Positions 22,567 to 33,700 of a DNA stretch of 64,000 nucleotides are shown here, in pieces. Under the pieces are notes generated by a model. The model was given only the letters and a program-made list of their open reading frames with translations, had not been told where the DNA came from and searched no databases. Every line of letters starts with the position of its first letter. The first letter of the stretch is position 1. Where the stretch lies: contig OZ010798.1 of NCBI GenBank assembly GCA_963932465.1, positions 15,608,981 to 15,672,980 on the forward strand, in the 5' to 3' direction. The position numbers and the translations under genes were made by a program. Origin of the DNA: Maratus speciosus (taxonomy: Eukaryota > Arthropoda > Arachnida > Araneae > Salticidae).

Positions 22567-23704
22567 TAATATTTCACCAAATTCCCATAGACTTCCATTG
22601 TAAACCTACTTGCTTATAGAAAATCGACAAATTGAGATATTTTAATGCAACAAAAACAAATATTAGTTTAAGGGATTATATTAAATTTTTCTTTGATGAT
22701 CTAAGTAGGAATTGACTTTAAAAACAAAATTTTTATGTTTCTTGTTCTTTTGGAACTCCACTCATTGGAGTACATACTCTTTACATTCATGAAGTCTTTC
22801 ATCCGTAAGTAGATGAAATTAGTATGTATTGTTATTCCCTATATAAAACAATCGAGAAGTGTTTCCTATTTTCCTATAAAAGCAGGTAACAGTAATCTTT
22901 CAGGTAAAGGTGTCAGATTTTTAATTTAAGCTGATTTGCATGTTGCGCGATAAAATATGAGAATCTTTTTAGGGAAGTATATATATATTTTTTTACAATA
23001 AACTTCTCTTTTGATAAGATTGAATGTAAATTTCATAAAATTAATTATGTGTTAGGGATTACCAGTTATTTCTATGTTAGAAATTGTTCTGAATGATATA
23101 TTACATTTAGAACAACTTTTAAATATTATGCAATTTTTTTTGTACTTTTTTCGGTATCGGGCACGGGTTCTGATGACACAAAACGTTTCGATCCTGGGCT
23201 CCGAAAAGTGTCTGTAAGGTAAAGCTAGGAGAGTCTGCGCGCATTTCAAAAGAATAATAATAAAAAATCTAAATATTAATTTTTTTGCTAAACTATGCAT
23301 GAATAATTTTGACTTCTTTTGTTATTTTGTCTTTATGCTGTAATTTAATAGAACAGCAGTAATAAAACCAAGAAAACTATTTTATGAAATCTCTCCTTAC
23401 AGGGTTGATAAGATTGCGCACATGGGTAAAAGAGATTGTTATTAATAATAACTACTATTAAAATATTAACAATAATAATTATACTTAAATAACGTTGTTC
23501 TAAGGTTTTTGTGACTAAATATTATTGTATTAGGAGTGAATATTTCATCCTAATGTTTAAATAATAAGAAAAGAAAGAATTTTAATTTAAGAAGATTGTC
23601 ATATCAGTAAAAGCAAGCCTTACTAAGATTACAAAATAACCTTAATCTACTTGATAACATGTTTAACTTGAAAATTACATCATTTTCATTTCAACAGTTT
23701 CGAT
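22567..23704. other. No gene recognised
   Basis: This is AT-rich sequence. A minus-strand open frame at 23052-23300 (82 codons) has no recognisable motif. Confidence 0.5.
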
Positions 23705-24065
23705 GTATTTTGTTTGCTAGCCGAAGTTGTCGTTGTCCACAATCAACGCACTTATTGTTATAAATCATGCAGCTTTCATACAGTCACCTGCCACAAGCAA
23801 TGCATTGAATCCAGTCAGTGGTCGAAGTTGTCTCCTGGTACAGTTCCAAACATTCAATGCACTCATCCTCATTGACCTTCGTTTTTTTCCATCACTTTTT
23901 TTATCCCACTTTTTCTGGAAGCAAGCATCTTAGCGGCATCCTTTTTAAGTCTTTTTTCATGTATTTTTGTGGATCAGTAACATTAGTTGCACTCTTTTTC
24001 CTTTTCATTTCGATGGCATTAAAATACTTGGAATGGGTGAAAGCTTTTCCAAAACATTGTAGGTG
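23705..24065 (-). pseudogene. Transposase C-terminal relic with Cys-rich (PHD-like) tail
   Basis: Read on the minus strand, one frame runs with three stops through a basic segment (MKRKKSATNV, KYMKKDLKRMP) into a cysteine-rich tail. The tail has ECIECLELY, then WIQCIACGR, ESCMIYNNKCVDCG. CxxC pairs and a Trp placed like this form the C-terminal PHD-like finger seen on many pogo/jerky-type DDE transposases. The catalytic domain is not visible, so this is a fragment. The family assignment rests on the tail pattern alone. Confidence 0.55.
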
Positions 24066-25119
24066 TTATTAGAAAATTTATTTTAGTTAACAAAATTAAT
24101 TTATTAGCAAATTAATTCTTCATAATTAAAAAAATATACATAAAATTAATTAATTTATTAAGAAATATATTATTAATTTATTAACAAAAATAATTACATA
24201 AAATTAATTTTAATAACAACTGTATTATTAACTTATTAATAAAATTTGTATCTACAAAAGTATTTTTTTGAAAATTAATTTGTTGTCAAATTTAGTTTCG
24301 ATAATTATGTGTTTTTCTGAAATTATTTCAAAATTTATTCATTCATGTGTTTTGCACGTAATTTGCAATTCATGCAAATTTACCAATAAGCTGCGTAATC
24401 TCTCCTAGCACTGAAACTTATGGGGAAATGCGCCATCCCTCCTAAGTAGCAGATGTGCAAACTCTCCTATTTTGGTCGGAGAGATTGCGAGGCCTTTTAT
24501 TTAAACATGCCCACTTCTAAAATGAATTGTTGGTGTTCGCATCCTTAGTCTAGGTTAGTAGTTTATATGAAATCGTTTAAGTTCAAAATATTTTGTACTA
24601 CTGACATTCTATAAAAATTCTGACGAACAGTTATGAAAATTCAAGCACTTCCTTTGGGAAAAAAAGCAAAATAGCAATGCTTTATCCAAGACGCTTGGAA
24701 CAATCAATGTGCAAATTCATGTAGACACTGCGCTAATGCTGCTGTGCAACTACCTGGAGTCGCTGCGTGCGCACCCTACTTCTTCCCTTGGAATCTCTTT
24801 GTGCACGATCGCTCCTGGCTTTACCTTACCCAAACTCATCTCTAGTTGCTGCACCTGTTCTTGACGTGCACGAGCTGGTTATAATTGAGGCAACACAAGA
24901 AATTAATTTTGCAATCATGCACATGCTTTTACTGGGAATAAATGCAACATCATAACAACTTGCTATACATGATGATTGCTACAAAGCACATTGCTTTTCA
25001 TGTGTGAAAATTTTCATATCAGAAAGTCTTTTAAAGCTATTTAATTTATTTATTACCAGAGGAAAAAAATACTTTTTTTTTCAATCAGATAGTAAATTTT
25101 TCTTTAAAACTCCTTGTTT
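24066..25119. other. No gene recognised
   Basis: AT-rich sequence with a more GC-rich patch at about 24725-24880 (gcgctaatgctgctgtgc, ctggagtcgctgcgtgcgc). A 62-codon frame at 24767-24955 crosses it but resembles no family I know. Confidence 0.45.
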
Positions 25120-25123
25120 TTAA

Positions 25124-25325
25124 CCCCTTGGGGACGAGTGACCGGAAAACGTGCCACTTAAGGTGCTCAGAATCGTTCATTATTCTCACCAGTTATTTTT
25201 TTTATTGAAAAGTTTACCTTATTTAATCGTAGTGTTTTCGCGATTCGATGACAGAAAATTTTCTGCTTTAAAAAACCAGTGGTAAAAGATTAAAAATTAA
25301 GTAAAGGGCTCTCGTCGCGAAGGGG
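25124..25325. mobile_element. Small TTAA MITE (piggyBac-like), copy 1
   Basis: TTAA at 25120-25123 and 25326-25329 flanks inverted termini ccccttggggacgag and ctcgtcgcgaagggg. The 202-bp body matches the MITE at 33009-33208 (cgaccgg-type, ctcagaatcg, attattctcac). Confidence 0.85.
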
Positions 25326-25329
25326 TTAA

Positions 25330-25502
25330 TTATGAAAGAAAAGTGGGAATTATGTATGCCTGATGTTTTTATCAATTAAACAATAGTGTGAATAATGGAA
25401 ATTAAAAACTAATATTAAAAGACTGATTGTATAATATATTTTTATTTTCTATTTCAGATGCAAAAGGCAAACCAGACATTTTAGTGAGAGAAAAATAAGA
25501 AT
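25330..25502. other. No gene recognised
   Basis: Short AT-rich spacer between two DNA-transposon MITEs. Confidence 0.5.
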
Positions 25503-25504
25503 TA

Positions 25505-26280
25505 CAGTGAAACCTCTCTGTAAGGACCACCTGCCGTTCCATTGAAAGTTGACCCTTATGAGGGTGGCCCTTGAATAGGGGTGACAAAAAAAACTAAAAT
25601 AAGGAAATCAAAACCTATATAGATGAAAAACTGTTTATTAACATTTTCAAACTCTATCCATGATTGAAAAAAATTTCTACTGAAGTTTGTTTACTTTTCA
25701 TCAGACAATTTTGGTTTCTAATGATTCTTTTACTTTATGGAACAAATTACTTAAATTTGCATCATTTATTAATGCCTTAGAATAAGATATTAGTTTATTT
25801 ACTTCTGTTGGAGTTTCCTGGCAGGTGCAAAAATTGTGCTTCAATATACATTCACAGTTTTAGTAAACGTGGAATCAGTTTTTCTAGATAACCTGTTATC
25901 CTTTGCGTGCCCACAACAAAAGGTCAAGTTTCTCCTCCAATTCAACCCCTGCAGGTTGAAAGGTCAGTCAAAGTGGGAGGAACACGTGTTTGTCTCACTT
26001 GTGGAAAAGTTTGTGATCCTTCATTGTGTTACTAAATCCTCCCCATCTCCCCCTCCTTTCTTTGTATGCTGAACTCTTATCTTTTGGTTCAGGAATTGAA
26101 TATACCTGTTTAGGATTTAAGGCACATGTGGAAAAAATGGCCTTTATGAGGAGTAGGTGCGGCCCTTAATAGGAGTAAAATTAACATTATGTCTATGGGA
26201 AAAATTTTCGTTCCTAAAAATATTGGCCCTTAATAGAGGTGGCCCTTGAGTAGGAGTGCCCTTTAAAAGAAGTTTCACTG
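25505..26280. mobile_element. pogo/Tigger-like MITE (776 bp)
   Basis: Inverted termini cagtgaaacctctctgtaag and cagtgaaacttctttt are flanked by TA at 25503-25504 and 26281-26282. Sub-terminal phrases such as ggtggcccttga recur on both sides, a Tigger trait. A 78-codon frame inside (25836-26072) has no transposase motif. Confidence 0.88.
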
Positions 26281-26526
26281 TACTAAGAAGGAAGGTACAC
26301 TAATATTACAAAGTACATATGTCTATAATAAGTTCCGTTGAAGTAAATCCATTTTCAGTTTTGCAAGCAAAAATATTGTTTCTGTTTTTCAATATGCTCT
26401 AAGAAACAATTTTTTCAATATGCTCTTCAAACTGAAAACTTAAATGAGAAAACCAAACTGAAAAATAAACACTTGATCCACAGATCGATAAAAATATTTA
26501 TTTGAAAAATCTTCTGTTTTTGAAAC

Positions 26527-27570
26527 ATGTCTGAAAAGAGTTTAAATGAGGAGTTCTTGTCAAATGAGCCCCTCACCACGAATACTGAAGAAAGGTCTTC
26601 TGCTAGTGATGCTTGTTCTGAAGTTTTGCCAAATAATACTGAAGAAAAGGCATTTGTATGTGAAGTATGTTTCAAGGAGTTTTCTAACAGAGATTCTCTA
26701 AAACAGCATATTCGCATACATACTGGAAAGAAAACATTTAGCTGTGATACATGTCTCAAAGTATTTCAACAAAAGCGTTATCTAAAGGCACACCTTCATC
26801 TACATGCTGGGGAGAAACCATTTGTTTGTAACATATGCTCTAAAACATTTTCTCGAAAAGAAAACTTAACTAACCACTTTCGTTCCCATAAAGGAGAAAA
26901 ACCAGTTAGCTGTGATACATGTTTTAAAGGATTTTTCGGAATTAGTAATCTAAAGAGGCATATTCTCATACATACTGGGGAGAAACCCTATATTTGTGAA
27001 TTGTGTTCTAAAGGATTTAATCGTAAAGAACGTCTGAATGCACATTATAGCAATCATACTGGGGAGAAACTCTATATTTGTGAATTGTGTTCTAAAGGAT
27101 TTAATCGTAAAGAACGTCTGAATGAACATTATCGCATTCATACTGGGGAAAAGCCATTTGTTTGTAATACATGCTCCAAAGCATGTATCTCAAATGGTGA
27201 TCTACAGAGACATCTAAGTATTCATAGTAATGAAAAGCCATTTGCATGTGAAGTATGTTCTAAAAGATTTGCTCATAAGAATAACCTAAATCAACATATC
27301 CGCATTCATAGAAATAAAAAGACATTCATTTGTGATATATGTTTCAAAGAATTTTGTGAAAACGCCAGTCTGGAGGCTCATTATCATACTCACACAGGAG
27401 AGAAACCATTTAGTTGTGAAGTATGTTTGAAAGGATTTTGTAGAAGTAGTGATTTAAAAAGACATTGTCGCACTCATACAGATGAAAAATCATACATTTG
27501 TGATGTTTGTTCAAAAGGATATTTTATCCATCGTGACTTAAAGAGACATCTCAAAATTCATGCAAAATAA
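26527..27570 (+). CDS. C2H2 zinc-finger protein, 11 fingers
   Basis: An uninterrupted 347-residue frame. Residues 1-42 are acidic and serine-rich with no recognised domain. From about residue 43 to 346 there are 11 tandem Cys2His2 fingers (C-x2-C-x12-H-x3-H) joined by TGEKPF-like linkers, several of them variant (TGKKTF, SNEKPF, RNKKTF). Fingers 5 and 6 are an 84-bp near-identical duplication (26988-27071 and 27072-27155). Finger 7 lacks the usual core Phe (KACIS). The start ATG has an aaac context, and the other zinc-finger gene in this window starts the same way (aaacATGTCTGAAGA/AAAG). The product is predicted to be a nuclear, sequence-specific DNA-binding protein. No KRAB, BTB or ZAD domain is seen, so targets and effect are unknown. 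An untranslated upstream exon is possible but not visible. Confidence 0.93.
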   Translation: MSEKSLNEEFLSNEPLTTNTEERSSASDACSEVLPNNTEEKAFVCEVCFKEFSNRDSLKQHIRIHTGKKTFSCDTCLKVFQQKRYLKAHLHLHAGEKPFVCNICSKTFSRKENLTNHFRSHKGEKPVSCDTCFKGFFGISNLKRHILIHTGEKPYICELCSKGFNRKERLNAHYSNHTGEKLYICELCSKGFNRKERLNEHYRIHTGEKPFVCNTCSKACISNGDLQRHLSIHSNEKPFACEVCSKRFAHKNNLNQHIRIHRNKKTFICDICFKEFCENASLEAHYHTHTGEKPFSCEVCLKGFCRSSDLKRHCRTHTDEKSYICDVCSKGYFIHRDLKRHLKIHAK

Positions 27571-27670
27571 AAGCCATTTATGTGTAAAATATAGAATTAT
27601 TGCAAAAACTTGGTCTAAAAGTTCAACTTCACATTACTGGTTAATGTAATTTCTTTCTTAAGTTTATATA
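27539..27670 (+). repeat. Zinc-finger 3' end plus 3' UTR, duplicated (left copy)
   Basis: This covers the last codons of the zinc-finger gene, its stop and about 100 bp of 3' UTR (ending ttcttaagtttatata). About 95% identical sequence reappears at 30654-30785. The two copies flank the LTR-like insertion at 27671-30653. Confidence 0.88.
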
Positions 27671-28318
27671 TGTAATAAATCGGGAGCATTTCGGACTTGT
27701 ATAGGGTACTCGCGCCATGTGTCCGTACAGAGATGTAAATCAATCTTGGGGTGTCATACTTGTATAATAATTGGAGTCGAGAACCTTTTGGTAGACCGAA
27801 CTCATTTATTTGGTTCTCTATCTTACAGTCTATTTCGCGAATCTGGTCGGAGGTCCTCGAGCCCGTTACGTTGATGAATTTAAGGGCTGCATCGCCATAG
27901 GTTTTGCAGGCCCCTCAAAAGTGCAAATTCTTTCGTTTTTGGCGCAGGTTTTAGCTAATATCTTGGGGTTTAACATATTTTCCAGCAGAGGGCACAGTTG
28001 TGAAATTGGGAGGAACATTTCTTTAATTGGTTGATTAGCTTTTGATTGATTGCCCAGGCTTAGATGCCAGACCTGGGCCTGGCCGACCCGGGAATCCGCT
28101 AACCACAACTGAATGAGAATATTCCGAACGTCAGCATTTTTACTCTTAAAGATCGTCCGAAAATGATATCTGAAAGTAATAAGGTGTATTGTTGGGAAAC
28201 AAAGTTACAAGGGGTAAAACTGGTTTTAGAATGAGATTTAAAGTTAGGAGAAAGTAACTTCGGATTTTAATTTAAATTTTTGAAATTTAATTTGGAATTT
28301 TAAAGGGGCTTTTAATCC
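27671..28318 (+). repeat. LTR-like direct repeat, left copy
   Basis: It starts tgtaataaatcgggagc and ends near gggcttttaatcct. It is about 95% identical to 30032-30653. Inside are a TATA-like tgtataataattgg, a polyadenylation-like aataaa at the start and cttacagtc. Size and arrangement suit the LTRs of a retrotransposon. However, it lacks a clear CA terminus, and no primer-binding site could be matched. Confidence 0.65.
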
Positions 28319-30031
28319 TTTCATATCCCCCCTCCAAGAAGAGGTCCACCAGATTCGCCTGCAAATCTGGGGGGACTCACCCCTGAAAATGGGGAATACA
28401 AAATTAGATAAGAAAGAATTTATTTGGGCAACGCTACAGACTACGGTTAATGTTAAAGTTAAATCTAAAGAAAAATTTAAAGTAAATATAATGTTAAAGT
28501 TAAGTTTGCTAAGACGTGAGGGCTGAATTTTACTGCTGGAAAACATATTTAAAATTTTAATTTTGAGTTGTAAACTTTAAGGGAAAAAATTTAGATTTTA
28601 AATTTTTATGTAAAAATATCTAAGTTTAGGATTTGGCTCTTGGGAGTACCTGACCGAGCTTTACATAATTCTTGAAAAATTTAATGACATAAAATATAAG
28701 AATACCATAAAATATAAAGAAAAGCTGGAAAAAAATAAACAACAATAATAATACTTGATATACTATATGGGAAAACACAGTAACCTGACCGAACTTTACA
28801 TATAATAATTGAAAAATACAATAACATAAAATGTAAGAATACCATAAAATGTCAAGGAAGGCAGAAAAAAACATAATAATAAGAATAGAAGAAATATATG
28901 AGTAAACACTAATAAAAATAATATAGTTTAAGTGTTGATCATAATTTTCTTGTTTCGAAGTTCTCTGGTCAAGGAGTTTGTGCTTTTTTGTTAAAGTCTT
29001 TGAGCACAAGATTTCACATTTTTATATAAAATTAAAATCTTTAAAAACAAATTTATGAAAAAATATAATAATAATGGAAACTACGGATACTTATATGAAA
29101 ACTTAAAATAAATTCTTTTACATAATTATAGAGAAAACACAATATAATAGAAATATTTGAAAACATGAAAAATTGAAAACATTTCCTCACCAATTTTCAG
29201 AATATGTAAATAGTATTCAAATAAAAAACAATGTACAGCAAAATATAAAAATGTTGAACTTAGGGAAATAGAAATGTAAATTTATGAAAAACTTTGAAAA
29301 TGTCTCCACTTTTTATTTCAAAATGTAAAAATATGTTAAAATATGAATGGTAAACTTGTAAATATTAAATAATGTCATAAAAATTTTGAAATAAGTATGA
29401 AAATAAAGAAAAATATTATATTGACGTCTGTGTACAGGGAAGACTACTTGTAAGGTAAGTAGTATTTATCCTAAACCGTTGAAGATTTCAGCAAAACCTA
29501 AACCATTGAAGGTTTTAGCAAAAATAAAATATAAAAGAAAAATGAGCATGAAGTTTATTTTTTGAGTGAAGATGCAGATGCAATTCACCTGTAAGCAAAA
29601 GTGTTTACTGTTTTGCAAACTGAGGTATTTATTTTTCTCAGTGGCATTAATAAACTGAAGTCATAATTTAATAAACCACATTTACATCTATCTCAGCTCA
29701 TGGCAAATAGCAAAATCTTTAAATTTTTAAGAATTTTACTACTGGCAAAAGAAGAAAAAAAATCAATAAATGAAACAGGCAAATTAAATAAATAAATCAA
29801 ACAATAAAATAATAGACCCTGGTTCAAACAAATAGGATTATGGCACAGCTTTTAAAGCGCATGGCAACCCGTTGACAAAATTTTTTAATAATCTTGTATG
29901 TTGTTGATTGTCTGAACCCCTATTCAATCAACAGTTGCCACATTCGCTCAGATTGTACAAGTCACTGAATCCCGTTTGTTTGTAGAGGGGTGCTTTAAGT
30001 GGGAGTTAAATTAAAAAAGCCGACTTTAACA
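28319..30031. mobile_element. Interior of the LTR-like element, non-coding
   Basis: 1.7 kb of AT-rich sequence between the two direct repeats. It contains a duplicated ~130 bp motif (cctgacc gagctttacata at about 28650 and 28785, each followed by gaataccataaaat). I see no gag, protease, reverse transcriptase or integrase. A 127-codon minus-strand frame at 28626-29009 is hydrophobic low complexity. If it is a retroelement it is non-autonomous, of LARD/TRIM type. Confidence 0.5.
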
Positions 30032-30653
30032 TGTAATAAATCGGGAGCGTTCCGGACTTGTATAGGGTAGTCGCGGCATGTGTCCGTACAGAGATGTAAG
30101 TCAATCTTGGGGGTCATACTTGTATAATAATTGGAGTCGAGAACCTTTTGGTAGACCGAACTCATTTATTTGGTTCTCTATCTTACAGTCCGGTCTGAGG
30201 TCCTCGAGCCCGTTACGTTGATGAATTTAAGGCCTGCATCGCCATAGGTTTTGCAGGCCCCTCAAAAGTGCAAATTCTCTCGTTTTTGGCGCAGGTTTTA
30301 GCTAATATCTTGGGGTTTAACATATTTTCCAGCTGAGGGCGCAGTTGTGAAATTGGGAGGAACATTTCTTTAATTGGTTGATTAGCTTTTGATTGATTGC
30401 CCAGGCTTAGATGCCAGACCTGGGCCTGGCCGGCCCGGGAATCCGTTAACCACAACTGAATGAGAATATTCCGAACGTCAGCATTTTTACTCTTAAAGAT
30501 CGTCCGAAAATGATATCTGAAAGTAATAAGGTGTATTGTTAAGAAACAAAGTTACAAGGGGTAAAACTGGTTTTTGAATGAGATTTAAAGTTAGGAGAAA
30601 AAAACTTCGGATTTTAATTTAAATTTTTGAAATTTTAAAGGGGTTTTTATCCT
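30032..30653 (+). repeat. LTR-like direct repeat, right copy
   Basis: Second copy of 27671-28318 with small indels; for example, the ctatttcgcgaatctgg segment is missing. It abuts the duplicated zinc-finger tail without any spacer. Confidence 0.65.
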
Positions 30654-30785
30654 AAAAGACATCTCAAAATTCATGCAAAATAAATGCCATTTATGTGTAA
30701 AATATAGAATTATTGCAAAATCTTGGTCTAAAAGTTCAACTTCACGTTACTGGTTAATGTAATTTTTTTCTTAAGTGTGTATATA
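30654..30785 (+). pseudogene. Duplicate of zinc-finger 3' end (right copy)
   Basis: It encodes only the final residues KRHLKIHAK and a stop, then 3' UTR sequence about 95% identical to that after the gene at 26527. The rest of a second zinc-finger gene is absent. It is either a remnant of a tandem paralogue or a long target duplication around the inserted element. Confidence 0.85.
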
Positions 30786-31560
30786 GAAGTGTAACTTAGG
30801 AAGAATGTCAACTCAGTTCATTCTCCGCCTACGTTATCCAATAACTATTTTAAAAACATTTAAAAATACAGTTTCTGAAAATGTTTTTAATTACTGTCAA
30901 AAAACATACTTAAACAATTTTTATGAACTATCAGTTTAAATGACTAGATCTCATTACAGAAATTTTTAAATTTGTTTTATGATATAAAACATTTTGTTTT
31001 GTGATACGATACAAAATTTACTATCACTATGTATATTTCGGTATGTAAAAATATATGTGGTGCTTTCTCACTGTATGTTGTTTTTATTTTCTTTGGAGTG
31101 TTTTTTGCTCTGAAATGTATGTGATGATTTTAAAATTTGGGTGATGTTAATATTTTATGTTACTTTAAATAGAAGTCAATTTCATGGGTGTTTTTATGTT
31201 ATATTATGGAATTCTTTGCTTTTCTTTAAGTGTAATTATAAAAATAAGTGACATTTTATATTGTAAAGGACAATGCAATAAACTGTGTGAAATCCACACT
31301 AATTTAAATCAAAGGTTTTGAAGATTATAGATGATTGTACTGTTACATTTGGTTTGACTGCAAATTAAGGATATTTTAAAGAATATTCTCGTGACAGTGT
31401 TATTATAAATGTAGCACAAGTCATTTGATATTTTTAAACTCAGTTTGAAAAATATATGAAAATTGAAAGATCTTTATAATGTAATTCTCTATATAACTCA
31501 TATCTTCTCAGACATAAACAATGAATTTTGCAGTAAAGATGCACCTGCATTAAGACATTA
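30786..31560. other. AT-rich sequence, probably former 3' flank of the zinc-finger gene
   Basis: It continues without a break from the duplicated zinc-finger 3' UTR. No coding frame or repeat end is recognised. Confidence 0.45.
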
Positions 31561-31563
31561 TTA

Positions 31564-32558
31564 GGGTCATACCATGTCAAATCAACCAAAAAATTTCAAT
31601 TTTCAACCTGACCATTCAGATTTCAATGAAACTGTTAGGGATCATTCATTCTAGTGATATAAATGAGAATAGCTTTTTATAATTTTTTTTTATCGCGTTA
31701 AATTTTCATACAATTAATTATTTAAATTTTGAAAAATCATCATTTTTTAGGGTTGCATAAATTTCTCAAGTTCTATTAGGCGTACAGAATTTCATGACCC
31801 CTCATTTTAAAGAGAATTTTATAAGTTTTAATTTGATACCCAAGTTGACTATGCTCAGTTAAAAAAAATAATTAAATTTTTTAAAATTTAAAATTAAAAA
31901 ACTTTTTAGATAGTGTTTTTTAAAAATTTTGAAAAAAAATGTATGTTTGTTTTAATATTATAAGCTAAAATTTCTGAAATTTTTAGAGTGGGATCTCAAT
32001 GGGATCAAGAGTTATGAAATAAAAACTGAAAATTACCATTCAAATAATACATAAATAACAAAATAGCTAGAATTAGATTTTATTTGAATGGTAATTTTCA
32101 GTTTTTATTTCATAACTCTTAATCCCATTGAGATCCCACACTAAAAATTTCAGAAATTTAAGTTTTACAACAAACATACATTTTTTTTCAAAATTTAAAA
32201 AAAAACTATCTAAATATATTTTTTAATTTAAAAATTTAAAAAATTATTATTTTTTTTAACTGAGCATAGTCAACTTCGGTATCAAATTAAACCTTATAAA
32301 TTTCTCTTTAAAATGAGGGGTCATAAAATTCTGTATGCCTGATAGAACTTGAGAAATTCAAAATTAAAAAAATTATGCAACCCAAAAAATGATGATTTTT
32401 CAAAATTTAAATAATTAATTGTATGAAAATTTAATGTGATAAAAAAATTCTAAAAATATATTCTCATTTATATCATCAGGGAGAATGATTCCTGGGAGTT
32501 TCATTGAAATCTGAAATGGTCAGGGTGAGTCACTGGTTGATTTGACATGGAATGACCC
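31564..32558. mobile_element. 1 kb foldback element with TA target site
   Basis: Inverted termini gggtcataccatgtcaaatc and gatttgacatggaatgaccc are flanked by TA (31562-31563 and 32559-32560). Complementarity extends nearly to the centre at about 32060; for example, aatttctgaaattttta is mirrored at about 32133. It has no coding capacity. Its hairpin arms are nearly 0.5 kb each. Confidence 0.85.
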
Positions 32559-32585
32559 TAAATAAAAGATTGCTACTCTCTAGAG

Positions 32586-33480
32586 CCACGGTCAGCAACA
32601 GGCAGAACACGGAAGGTCGAAGCATGGACCTCCACAATTTTTCAATTTGAACAAATAATTAAGTAATATTTGCATATAATAGATACGTTTGAGCGATAGT
32701 CTTATCGATATTTCCCATATTTTACAAGTAATAAGCGAGGTTAATTTGATTTTTTAATAGTGATGCATAGTTGCTATGATGTGAACTCAAAATACTGCGT
32801 TGGAGCGCAAGCGCGGCAGCGGGAAGGAGTGAACTGACCGGCTGCTTTGGTGCGCATGCCTGTCAGTGAGACTGGTTGGCTGTGTTGGAGCACAGGCACG
32901 GGGGTGTAAGATATTTCCTTGCAAATATATAAAACTACATCCCCTGAAGAATTTGGGAGGTAAACAGGTCTGAGAAAAGAAGGAAAATTGCAAAAAACTA
33001 GCTCTTAACCCCTTGGGGACGAGCGACCGGTATTCGTGCCGCGTAAGGGGCTCAGAATCGGGGATTATTCTCACTAGTAAATTTTTATTGTAAATTTTGC
33101 CTTATTTAATCCGAGCATTTTCCCGATTCAATTAGACAAAAATTTCTGTTTTTAAAAACCGGTGATTAAAGATTAAAAATTCTGTAAAAGAAGCTCATCC
33201 CGAAGGGATTAATCTGGCTACTATGTTTAGCCTCAGATATTTATGTAAAACAACTTTCTCCAAAATGAATTTCCTTTCCTATATTATTATGTGTATGTAA
33301 ACATTTTCAGAACGTATACCTGTGTATGTAGTAATTTTTCTATTTCGTATTGTATGTATGTGTATGTAAAAATAAAAATTTTAAAGTAATAAGTACTTAT
33401 GTGGGGTTTTTTTTCTCTGGACCTTGATAAAATTTTTCAAAACTATTCGGACCCCACTTGAAATTACTTGCCGAACACTG
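32586..33480. mobile_element. hAT-like non-autonomous element with 8-bp TSD
   Basis: The 8-bp duplication ctctagag lies at 32578-32585 and 33481-33488. The termini are ccacggtcagcaac and its imperfect inverse gccgaacactg, the wording of hAT elements (CAGNGGTCGGCAA type). The right 200 bp match the fragment at 10225-10465. A TTAA MITE has inserted into it. A 95-codon minus-strand frame at 32787-33074 shows no transposase motif. Confidence 0.8.
33009..33208. mobile_element. Small TTAA MITE (piggyBac-like), copy 2, nested in hAT
   Basis: TTAA at 33005-33008 and 33209-33212, termini ccccttggggacgag and ctcatcccgaaggga. Homologous to 25124-25325. It lies inside the hAT-like element, so it arrived later. 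Confidence 0.83.
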
Positions 33481-33674
33481 CTCTAGAGGACTAAATTTGA
33501 TACACTAACTCAACTTTACCTCCTTAATTCAGAACTTTTTAATGAAAAGATTGCAACAATATTTTTTTTTCTTTGAAAATGAATAATATACTGAATTATT
33601 TCGTTCAGATATTTTTGACCATGTTTATAAAGTAAATTTAAGAATGTGTGAAATGATCTATATTATTAAAAAGC

Positions 33675-33700
33675 AAAAAAAAAAAAAAAAAAAAAAAAAA
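33675..33700. repeat. Poly-A tract, 26 bp
   Basis: Twenty-six adenines lie next to the 3' untranslated part of the minus-strand Penelope-like element. In its orientation they read as poly-T. Confidence 0.9.

Noticed and set aside
26427..27141. Minus-strand open frames opposite the first zinc-finger gene
   Set aside because: They are shadows of the zinc-finger coding sequence on the other strand.
28626..29009. 127-codon minus-strand frame
   Set aside because: Hydrophobic low-complexity translation of an AT-rich duplicated motif. No homologous motif is visible.
32787..33074. 95-codon minus-strand frame in a locally GC-rich patch
   Set aside because: It spans the junction of the hAT-like element and the nested TTAA MITE, so it cannot be an ancestral gene.
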